Assembly (NCBI GenBank): GCA_003235605.1
Contig: QJVU01000116.1
Coordinates: forward strand, 1-13,991
DNA: 13,991 bases
Direction of reading: 5' to 3'
Source of the DNA: Planctomycetota bacterium
GTDB taxonomy: Bacteria > Planctomycetota > UBA1135 > UBA2386
A program made the position numbers and the translations under genes. Positions 5,050 to 11,698 of this stretch are shown here, piece by piece. How positions within the stretch are numbered: position 1 is the first letter of the stretch; every line of letters begins with the position of its first letter. The notes beneath the pieces were generated by a model. That model made no database searches and was not told the DNA's origin. It worked only from the letters and a program-made list of their open reading frames with translations.

Positions 5050-7782
5050 ATGCAATCCTTCACTGGAATCACCTTTCTTTCCATTCTCGCCGTCGTGGTG
5101 CCCATCCTGTCGCCGTCGTACCCAGGGGGGTCGACATCCGTGACGGGTGCTGGACAACACGAGGCCCGGCCTCAAGCTTGCCCTGTCCTTGCGAGAAGCG
5201 CAGCGCAGGGCTTGCTCGAGGGCATCGCGTCTCCCTTCGTGCCCAACCTCGGCCAGTGGCCGCACCAGGGCAGGTTCGTGCACCGCGCCGGTCCGATGAC
5301 CGTGTTCCTGGAAGATCGCGGCTGGACGATCGACCTCGTCAAGCGTCCGGCCAGGTCCAAGGCCATCACGCCGCACGGAGCCCGGGCCTTCGCCATGCAC
5401 CAGGGGACGCCAGGTGACGGCAGGGCCCACCAGAAGGCTCGCGGCGTTGCCCTGAGGATGACATTCGAAGGGGATGCCTATGTGCCCGAGATCGTCGGCG
5501 AGAAGCCGCTGCCCGGCCACCACAACTACTTCCTCGGCAACGACGAGAGCCGATGGCGCACCGGCGTGCCGCTCTATGGTTCGGTTCGCTATCAGGGTCT
5601 GTATCCAGGCATCGACCTCAGGCTGCGTGAGGTGAACGGAGTGCCCGAGTACGATCTGTTGCTGGAGCCCGGCGCGGACGTCGCCCTGGTGAGCGTTCAC
5701 GTCGAGGGAGGGAAAGGCCTGTCGATTGCAGACGACGGCTCCCTGGTCATCGAGACCGCGCTGGGCCCATTGACCCAGCCCAGGCCCAAGACCTGGCACA
5801 TGGGCAGGGATGGGCGGAAGCACGAGGTGGCCTGTTGCTTCACGCTGCTTGGCGCAGACCGGTTCGGGTTCCTGGCTCCGGGTTGGGCCGGTGACACCAG
5901 CCTCACCATCGACCCACAGCTGATCTGGTCGACGTTCCTGGGCGGGAGCAGCAACGACGGTGACTTCGGTGTCCTTGCCATGTCCGTGGATGCCGGCGGG
6001 ATGGTGACGGTGGGCGGGACCACGAAGTCTTCCGACTTCCCGATGGCGACCGGCGCCTACAACTCGACGTGGATCGGCCAACCCAGCGATGCATTCCTTA
6101 CCTGTCTGGATCCCAGCAAGCCTGCGAAGCAGCTTGTCCACTCCACCTTCCTCGGCGGGGATGGCAGCGACGGGGTTACCGCGGTGTTCGTGGATGCCGG
6201 CGGTGTGGTGACCGTTGCAGGGGGTGGCAGCTCTCGCAACTTCCCCACGACCAAGGGCGCCTACAATACGACCTACAACACGGCAGCCACGAATAACCGC
6301 GACGGCTTCGTCAGCCGACTGGATCCGAGCAAGAACGGGCCCGCGCAGCTCCTCTATTCGACCTACCTGGGAGGAAGTGGCTCGGACCACTGCCAGGCTC
6401 TCCATGTGGACGCCAGCGGGGTGGTGACCGTGGCGGGAATGACCATGTCCAACAACTTTCCGACGACCAAGGGCGCGTACAATACGACCTACAATCGCGG
6501 CCTGGGCGACGCGTTCGTCAGCCGCCTGGATCCCCGCGAGACCGACGGCGCACAGCTCCTCTACTCGACCTACCTGGGAGGAAGCTCCTATGACCATGCC
6601 AATCAAGTCTCCGTTGACACCGGCGGAGTCGTGACCGTGGCGGGGTTCAGCTTCTCCAGCAACTATCCGTTTACCAGCGGCGCCTACGACACCAAGTCTG
6701 ACCCCGCCGGGGACGCCATCGTGAGCCGCTTGGATCCGCGGCTGGTCGGGAGTGCACAGCTGGTCTACTCCACCTTCTTGGGAGGGGGCTCCAACGACGA
6801 CATTCTTGGCCTCGCCGTCGGTGCCAACGGGTTGTTGACCGTGACAGGGTGGACGTCTTCCAACGACTTTCCGACAACCAGTGGCGCCTACGACACGACC
6901 TACAACGGTGGAAACAAAAGTCCCGGTGGCGATGCCTTCGTCAGCCGCCTGATTCCGCGAGACGGTCTCGGAAAGAAGGGGCTGGTCTATTCGACGTTTC
7001 TGGGGGGAAGTGGGGACGACTTCGGTGGATCGGTCTCGGTGGACGCCAACGGAGTGATCACCGTGTCGGGGAGCACCCAATTCGCCGCCACCACCAACTT
7101 TCCGACGACGACCGGCGCCTACGACCCGACCCACAACGGCGGCGAGGATGCCTTCATCATCCGTCTGGATCCCAACAAGACCATCGCCTCACAGCAGCTC
7201 GTCTACTCCACGTATCTGGGGGGAAGTGGGCAAGACGTGGCCGTCGCGCTCTCCGTCGATGCGAGCGGCGTGGCGACCGTGGCAGGGCTGACATCCTCCG
7301 GCTCTGGCAAGTTCCCGACCAGCGGCGCCTACGACACGACATTCAACGGTGTCCGCGACATCTTCGTCAGCCGCGTCAGCATGGGCGTCGCGTTCTACGC
7401 GGACCGCTACGAAGTCTCTCTCAGCCAGGGCGGTGCCCAGAAGCTGCAGCTCGACGCCGGCAGGCAGCACGCCGGCAGGAGCTACGCGATCTTCGGTTCG
7501 GTCACCGGGACGAGCCCGGGGATCAATCTGGCCGGGATCCACATCCCGCTCGACTACGACCCCTACACGGACATCACGATCGCCTCGTTCCAGCTGAACC
7601 CGCCCTTCACGGCGTTCCGCGGGGTGCTCGACAAGAACGGCGAGGCGACGGCGTCCTTCAACGTACCGTCCGCGTCGCCCGCGAGCCTGCTTGGTATGAC
7701 GCTCCACCATGCCTACGTCGTCTACGACAAGAATGGCATCTACATGGCCAGCAACCCGGTGCCGTTGACACTCGTGAAGTGA
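5050..7782 (+). CDS. SBBP-repeat secreted beta-propeller protein (complete)
   Basis: The 910-residue product starts at an ATG giving a signal peptide (MQSFTGITFLSILAVVVPIL). An in-frame ATG at 4978 and a longer upstream frame exist, but the latter runs antisense through the sigma gene and neither adds a leader. Residues 60-290 form the N-terminal domain found ahead of SBBP repeats (FVPNLGQW, GPMTVFLEDRGWTIDLV, GHHNYFLGND, VNGVPEYDLLLEPG). Residues 291-777 are seven SBBP repeats. Residues 778-910 form a C-terminal beta domain (SLSQGGAQKLQLDAG, GSVTGTSPG, LHHAYVVYD, ASNPVPLTLVK) shared with the first SBBP protein and with the hydrolase-like protein at 7788-9239. It is a close paralog of the gene at 2-2482. 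It probably acts outside the cytoplasm as a structural or ligand-binding propeller; no catalytic motif is seen. Confidence 0.92.
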   Translation: MQSFTGITFLSILAVVVPILSPSYPGGSTSVTGAGQHEARPQACPVLARSAAQGLLEGIASPFVPNLGQWPHQGRFVHRAGPMTVFLEDRGWTIDLVKRPARSKAITPHGARAFAMHQGTPGDGRAHQKARGVALRMTFEGDAYVPEIVGEKPLPGHHNYFLGNDESRWRTGVPLYGSVRYQGLYPGIDLRLREVNGVPEYDLLLEPGADVALVSVHVEGGKGLSIADDGSLVIETALGPLTQPRPKTWHMGRDGRKHEVACCFTLLGADRFGFLAPGWAGDTSLTIDPQLIWSTFLGGSSNDGDFGVLAMSVDAGGMVTVGGTTKSSDFPMATGAYNSTWIGQPSDAFLTCLDPSKPAKQLVHSTFLGGDGSDGVTAVFVDAGGVVTVAGGGSSRNFPTTKGAYNTTYNTAATNNRDGFVSRLDPSKNGPAQLLYSTYLGGSGSDHCQALHVDASGVVTVAGMTMSNNFPTTKGAYNTTYNRGLGDAFVSRLDPRETDGAQLLYSTYLGGSSYDHANQVSVDTGGVVTVAGFSFSSNYPFTSGAYDTKSDPAGDAIVSRLDPRLVGSAQLVYSTFLGGGSNDDILGLAVGANGLLTVTGWTSSNDFPTTSGAYDTTYNGGNKSPGGDAFVSRLIPRDGLGKKGLVYSTFLGGSGDDFGGSVSVDANGVITVSGSTQFAATTNFPTTTGAYDPTHNGGEDAFIIRLDPNKTIASQQLVYSTYLGGSGQDVAVALSVDASGVATVAGLTSSGSGKFPTSGAYDTTFNGVRDIFVSRVSMGVAFYADRYEVSLSQGGAQKLQLDAGRQHAGRSYAIFGSVTGTSPGINLAGIHIPLDYDPYTDITIASFQLNPPFTAFRGVLDKNGEATASFNVPSASPASLLGMTLHHAYVVYDKNGIYMASNPVPLTLVK
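5920..7380 (+). repeat. Seven tandem SBBP repeats in the second propeller protein
   Basis: There are seven in-frame units, each starting [LV]-[IVL]-[WYH]STxLGG and ending DAF-[VI]-x-RLDP or a variant. Core positions (STFLGG, VDA-x-GVVTVAG, NFPTT-x-GAYNTT) are kept, while loops vary in length. The count equals that of the first paralog, so the repeat number is conserved between the copies. Confidence 0.8.
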
Positions 7783-8171
7783 CCGTACTACCGCAGCGTC
7801 AGCTGGACCGCGTTGCTGGCCATGTGGAACCGGCCGCCGCTGTCGTAGATCAGGCAGGCGTGGTGGAGGGTGAACGGGGCCAGGGGCGGCAGGCCGTTGG
7901 GAAGGTTGAACGCGGCGGTGGCGTTGCCCTCCTGGTCGAGAGCACCCCGGAAGCTCGTCAACACCGTCGAGTTCGCGTTGGCGATCGTGTAGTCGGTGTA
8001 AGGGTCCGGGTTCAGGGGGACCCGTAGCCCGAGCAGGTCGATGCCCGGGCTGGTGCCGGTGACCGACCCCACGATCCAGTGGAGCCGGTTGCCGTGGGTC
8101 TTTCCCGCCTGGATCGTGAGCTTCTGGCTGCCGCCGTTCTTCAGGGAGAGCTCGTGGGTGTCCGCGAAGAA
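7381..8171. repeat. Tail-to-tail inverted copies of one C-terminal domain
   Basis: Nt 7381-7779 (plus strand) and 7791-8171 (minus strand) encode the same roughly 130-residue domain in two convergent genes, which makes a diverged inverted repeat with a centre of about 11 bp including both stop codons. A third copy is at 2069-2479. Shared anchors are G-SVTGTSPGI, PYTD-x-TIA, FRG-L-D, LHHA and ASN-x-V-x-LTL. DNA identity is patchy, so strong cruciform formation is doubtful. Confidence 0.65.
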
Positions 8172-9239
8172 CGGGCAGACCACCGGCAGGTCCGTGCCGC
8201 TGACGAAAACACCGAGCAGCTTGCTGGCCTGTGTCAGCTGGTCGAAGTTCGTCTGGTTCCACTTCCTGGCGCAGCCCTCCACGCCCAGGTGGCTGCGGTC
8301 CTTCTTGCCCGTGGGCCGGACTCCCCACCGACACGTGGACAGCGGCGGGTTCCCCGAGTCCCGGGCTCCAAAGGGCAGGTACGCCAGGGCGCCGGCATCC
8401 TTGCAGATCTGCGCCCGGTCCTTGGCATGGTTGTGGTCGGTGGCTGGATGCCGGTCCTCGTAGCACCCCACCAGGACACCCGAGTAGGCCTTGGGAATGG
8501 CCAACAGCTCGTTCTTGAAGGTCGTGTCGTCCAGGCCGTTGCCATGCACGTCCAGGATGATGTTGTTGGCCTTGGCCCGGCCGTTGCTCGCCAACCAGCC
8601 GTTCAGCGTGAACAGTCCATTCACCTTGACCAGGCCCGAGCTCCCTGGCGAGACCCTCACCCAGGACGTGGGAAACCGCGGCTTGATCTTCTCCCAGCAG
8701 GTCCACCAGCGGTTGAACAGATCTTTCTCGCCTGTGGGGTTGTACTCCACCTCGTTGCCGAGCTGCCAGCCGTAGACCTTGACTCCGGCCGGCAGCCAGG
8801 CCAGGAACTGCTTCACGAAGTTGTCGATCGTCGTCGGGTCCAGGATCGGGCCCCTGCCGCCATTGGCGCCGTGGTAGTCGGTGCCGTCCCAGCTCCCCGC
8901 GGTGTTGATCATGAAGCAGAGGAGCACCCGGTAGCCATGCTTCTTGCAGAGGGCGAATGCCTGCTCGTAGGTGCGTCCGTACTGGAGGACCACGTTGCCC
9001 GCCGACGGATCGTACTTGCCGTTCAGGGTGACCTCGATCGGAGCGCGCCAGAGGTCCGCCCGCCGTACCAGGTTGGCGTTGCGGTTGTCCTCCTCGGTGG
9101 GGTTGCTCCCGCTGGGCAGGCCCCAGAGCGTGCCGAGCTCGGTCTTGGAAGCACTCTGTGCGGTCAAGGGGACCGCAAGAGCAAGCAGCGCCATCGTGAC
9201 GGTTGTCAGTGACGAGCAAGTCAGTGACGGGGGAGTCAT
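7788..9239 (-). CDS. Secreted glycoside-hydrolase-like (TIM-barrel) protein with shared C-terminal domain
   Basis: The 483-residue product carries a signal peptide (ALLALAVPLTAQSA, cleavage about residue 28-30). Residues 55-350 read like a clan GH-A type barrel: YRVLLCFMIN (105-111), VKVYGWQLGNEVEYN (153-167), WVRVSPGSSG (193-202), NIILDVHGNG (226-235) and VLVGCYED (255-262). N162-E163 in 'GNE' fits the acid/base pair of that clan, and E261 is a candidate nucleophile. I cannot assign a GH family, so the substrate is unknown; a non-catalytic relative is possible. Residues 357-483 are the C-terminal beta domain also carried by both SBBP proteins. The ATG at 9239 is used; M16 (9194) is an alternative that gives a shorter leader. 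The stop lies 5 bp from that of the SBBP gene, with no terminator hairpin between. Confidence 0.75.
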   Translation of the reverse strand: MTPPSLTCSSLTTVTMALLALAVPLTAQSASKTELGTLWGLPSGSNPTEEDNRNANLVRRADLWRAPIEVTLNGKYDPSAGNVVLQYGRTYEQAFALCKKHGYRVLLCFMINTAGSWDGTDYHGANGGRGPILDPTTIDNFVKQFLAWLPAGVKVYGWQLGNEVEYNPTGEKDLFNRWWTCWEKIKPRFPTSWVRVSPGSSGLVKVNGLFTLNGWLASNGRAKANNIILDVHGNGLDDTTFKNELLAIPKAYSGVLVGCYEDRHPATDHNHAKDRAQICKDAGALAYLPFGARDSGNPPLSTCRWGVRPTGKKDRSHLGVEGCARKWNQTNFDQLTQASKLLGVFVSGTDLPVVCPFFADTHELSLKNGGSQKLTIQAGKTHGNRLHWIVGSVTGTSPGIDLLGLRVPLNPDPYTDYTIANANSTVLTSFRGALDQEGNATAAFNLPNGLPPLAPFTLHHACLIYDSGGRFHMASNAVQLTLR

Positions 9240-9259
9240 GGTCGAGACGTCACGGTCGG

Positions 9260-9281
9260 GTTCACCCTCGGTTCACCATCG
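9260..9281 (+). promoter_or_regulatory. Two 11-nt direct repeats resembling a PHO box
   Basis: Two adjacent 11-nt units, GTTCACCCTCG (9260-9270) and GTTCACCATCG (9271-9281), differ at one base. They lie in the 106-bp region between divergent secreted-protein genes. PhoP/PhoB-type response regulators of the OmpR family bind 11-nt direct repeats, and in Streptomyces the PhoP unit has GTTCACC as its conserved core. The match is visible in the sequence; that such a regulator acts here is inference. Confidence 0.4.
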
Positions 9282-9345
9282 AGGTATCCAGCGCGCGAGG
9301 TTTCGCCTAGCATAGGGCAACAGGCTGCTTCTAGGAGATCCACAG

Positions 9346-10404
9346 ATGTCCAGATCCTGGTGCCCGCTCCTGGCCGTATGGGTGACGATGGTCGGTTCGT
9401 CGTCTCTCCTCGCCCAGCGGTTCATCGTCTCGCCCCCCCAGGCCGTGAACGTCGAGGGCACGAGCTCTTCGGGGCTGTTGTTCTCCTACGCCACGACCAG
9501 GCAGCAGCAGGTCGACAGCAACCTGATCGGCCAGAAGGTAGCGCTCATCAAGAGCCTGGCGTTCCGGCAGTCCAACAGCCACAGCCGGACCGGGGCCGTC
9601 TCCAGGACGATCGAGCTCCAGATCGACATGGGCTATGGGGTGGCCAGCCCGTCGACGACGTACGACAACAACTACAAGGCCAACACCCGCAAGACCGTCT
9701 TCACCAAGCAGAACGTGAGCCTCCCGGACTGGACCAAGGCGACGCCGGTGCCGGCACCGTTCAGCCTCAAGTTCTCGCTCAGCAACCTGTTCATCTACTC
9801 GAACAAGGAATCCCTGCTCTGGGATCTGATGGTCACCAAGAACAGCTCCACCGGGCAGTACTACGTGGACTGGCTGCCGTCGGCTCCGGCCATCACCAAG
9901 GGCACGACGCCCCAGGTCCTGGGCACGGGTTGCACGCGGGGGAGCGCGACCTTCACCCACACGACGAACTTCACCGCCGATTCGACGAACCTCATGCTGT
10001 CCTGGGGCGCCAGCAACGCGCCACCCCAGACCCCGGTCCTCGCCGCCGTGGGCCTTTCCGACCCCAACCTCAACCTGGGGTGGTGCACCAACCTGCGCAC
10101 GGATGCGTTGCTGTTCCTGCCGGTGACCAGCTCCAACGCCAGCGGAAGCGTGACCGGCAGCCTGAGCACGCCCTGGGTGGATGCCTTTGCGGGGATCCTG
10201 ATCTACAGCCAGGTTGCGGCCAATGACCCGGGCCCGCCGGCGGGCATCACCCTGTCCAACGGCCTTGTGAGCTCGACGCCGTTTGCCCGGGGTGGAGGAG
10301 GTGGCGCGGCCCTGAAGGTCTACGGGCTCTACAACTTCCAGGCGCTCGGGCCCACGGGGACCACCTACATCAACGCGATCCCCGTCGAGTACGAGGTCCT
10401 GTAG
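9346..10404 (+). CDS. Secreted protein of unknown function
   Basis: The product has 352 residues. The signal peptide is MSRSWCPLLAVWVTMVGSSS with cleavage near LAQ (residue 24). The mature protein is rich in Ser, Thr and Asn and looks all-beta (SLAFRQSNSHS, IELQIDMGYG, FSLKFSLSNLFIY, LLWDLMVTKNS). A cysteine pair (C-TRGSATF near residue 205; W-C-TNLRT near 247) could form a disulphide. The C-terminal part (WVDAFAGILIYSQVAANDPG ... GITLSNGL) resembles a segment common in secreted planctomycetal proteins, which I know only by pattern. The ATG has a good Shine-Dalgarno, AGGAG, eight bases upstream. It diverges from the hydrolase-like gene and shares its regulatory region. No catalytic motif or membrane anchor is seen. 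Confidence 0.82.
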   Translation: MSRSWCPLLAVWVTMVGSSSLLAQRFIVSPPQAVNVEGTSSSGLLFSYATTRQQQVDSNLIGQKVALIKSLAFRQSNSHSRTGAVSRTIELQIDMGYGVASPSTTYDNNYKANTRKTVFTKQNVSLPDWTKATPVPAPFSLKFSLSNLFIYSNKESLLWDLMVTKNSSTGQYYVDWLPSAPAITKGTTPQVLGTGCTRGSATFTHTTNFTADSTNLMLSWGASNAPPQTPVLAAVGLSDPNLNLGWCTNLRTDALLFLPVTSSNASGSVTGSLSTPWVDAFAGILIYSQVAANDPGPPAGITLSNGLVSSTPFARGGGGGAALKVYGLYNFQALGPTGTTYINAIPVEYEVL

Positions 10405-10430
10405 AGGACTCCCCGCCATGAGGTCCCATG

Positions 10431-10452
10431 CAGCACGCGGTACTTCGTGCTG
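10431..10452. terminator. Possible hairpin terminator between convergent genes
   Basis: CAGCACG and CGTGCTG form a 7-bp stem with an 8-base loop in the 82-bp gap between two convergent stop codons (10404 and 10487). No T-run follows on either strand, so the call rests on the stem and the position. Confidence 0.35.
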
Positions 10453-10486
10453 TCGGTGCTGGTTTCCTGGACTGCGCCTCTCGTCC

Positions 10487-11629
10487 CTAGGCGTCGAGAC
10501 TGTCCAAGATCCGCAGGTAGGACTCGTAGCGGGTTCTGGAGAGCCTCCCCGTGCTTGCTGCCTCGCGAACGGCGCATTCCGGTTCCTGTTGGTGGCTGCA
10601 GTTGCCGAAGCGGCAACGGCCTCCGACTGTCGCGAACTCGGGAAAACTCGACTGTAGCTCACGGGCATCCAGGTCCCAGAGGCCGAAGGATCTCACCCCT
10701 GGGGTATCGATGACCCGGGTGCCGTCTCCCAGACTCCGGAGGCTGGAGCCCGAAGTCGTGTGGCGTCCCTTGCCGTCGTGGTCCCGTACGTTGCCGGTCG
10801 TGCGTTCCCCAGGAGGATCGATGCCGTTCAGCAGGGATGACTTGCCTACTCCAGAATGTCCGACGAACACGCAGGTCTTTCCATCCACCTGTCGGCGCAG
10901 CTCGGCCAGACCGTCCTTGGTCTGAGCAGAACACAACAGCACAGGAACCCCCAGGTCCCGATAGACGGCCATGTCCTGCTGGAGCTGTTCGAGCTCGATG
11001 GAACTCCCCAGAAGGTCGCTCTTGTTCACGCAGATGAGCGGCTCCACGCCACCCCGGCCAAGCGCGACGAGGAACCGATCGATCAGCCCCGGATGGAGTG
11101 GGGGGCTGTTGACGGATACGACCACCACGGCAACGTCGACGTTCGCCGCGATCACGAGCTCGTGGTTGGGGTTGCCGGGGTCGGGTCGTGACAATCGGGT
11201 GCGACGCTCGAGAATCCCCTCCACCCGCGACGGGCCGCCTCGAGAAGTGGAAGAAACCGCCACCTCGTCCCCCACGGCCAGCTGCAGTGTAGGATCGACG
11301 GCCAGGTGCGGCGCAATCCTCGCTTGTTCGCCGTTGTCCAGCTGCACGCGCCCGTGGTGAACGGCGACCACCGTGGCCCTGGGAAGATCGGGATCCAGCT
11401 CTCTGCGGATGACCCGTGCCGCCTGCACGGTCTCCCTCGTCCTTTGGATCTTCTCGAAGGTCTCCTCGTCCTCGGACCAGTCCCGGCGCCGGCGTCGGCC
11501 CTGGTCCGAGCGCTCTGCCCGGCGGCGTCGGGAAGCGGCCTTGCGCTGTTTCTGCTCCCCGTAGCCGACGAGCTTCTTCATGTAGCGCGCGTAGCGCTGC
11601 CGCTGGCGTTCCTTGTCCTCGGCGTCCAC
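10487..11629 (-). CDS. rsgA: Ribosome small-subunit-dependent GTPase A
   Basis: RsgA is a circularly permuted GTPase that checks late assembly of the 30S ribosomal subunit in the cytoplasm. With the GTG start at 11629 the protein has 380 residues. An OB-fold spans about 80-145. The G motifs come in permuted order: NKSD (G4, 202-205), CSAQT (G5, about 233), GHSGVGKSS (G1, 257-265), GRHTT (G2 region, 288-292) and DTPG (G3, 308-311). The C-terminal zinc site C-x4-C-x-H-x5-C (C339, C344, H346, C352) has the spacing of known RsgA proteins. The GTG is chosen over a TTG at 11656 because GAGAGG lies just upstream of it. A basic N-terminal extension of about 70 residues (runs such as SRRRRAERSDQGRRRRRDW) precedes the OB-fold, longer than in E. 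coli. It follows the radical SAM gene by about 70 bp and may be co-transcribed. Confidence 0.95.
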   Translation of the reverse strand: MDAEDKERQRQRYARYMKKLVGYGEQKQRKAASRRRRAERSDQGRRRRRDWSEDEETFEKIQRTRETVQAARVIRRELDPDLPRATVVAVHHGRVQLDNGEQARIAPHLAVDPTLQLAVGDEVAVSSTSRGGPSRVEGILERRTRLSRPDPGNPNHELVIAANVDVAVVVVSVNSPPLHPGLIDRFLVALGRGGVEPLICVNKSDLLGSSIELEQLQQDMAVYRDLGVPVLLCSAQTKDGLAELRRQVDGKTCVFVGHSGVGKSSLLNGIDPPGERTTGNVRDHDGKGRHTTSGSSLRSLGDGTRVIDTPGVRSFGLWDLDARELQSSFPEFATVGGRCRFGNCSHQQEPECAVREAASTGRLSRTRYESYLRILDSLDA

Positions 11630-11698
11630 GGGTCCCTCTCGACCAGCATAGCCCAAGACCAGCCCCGCTCGGGAACGGTCGCGACCAGATCGCGAGTG

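Noticed and set aside
5032..7134. 700-codon minus-strand frame opposite the second SBBP gene
   Set aside because: The same antisense pattern of the repeats; no signal peptide or family motif.
8079..9212. 377-codon plus-strand frame
   Set aside because: Antisense shadow of the hydrolase-like gene without recognisable features.
7189..9219. 676-codon minus-strand frame overlapping the hydrolase-like gene
   Set aside because: Same strand but a different frame from a gene with signal peptide and shared domain; composition is Gln/Arg/Gly-rich noise, and it runs on antisense into the SBBP gene.
11677..11695. TCGCGA repeats (11679-11684, 11690-11695) between radical SAM gene and rsgA
   Set aside because: Short, self-palindromic hexamers are expected by chance in GC-rich DNA; no T-run or spacing supports a terminator.
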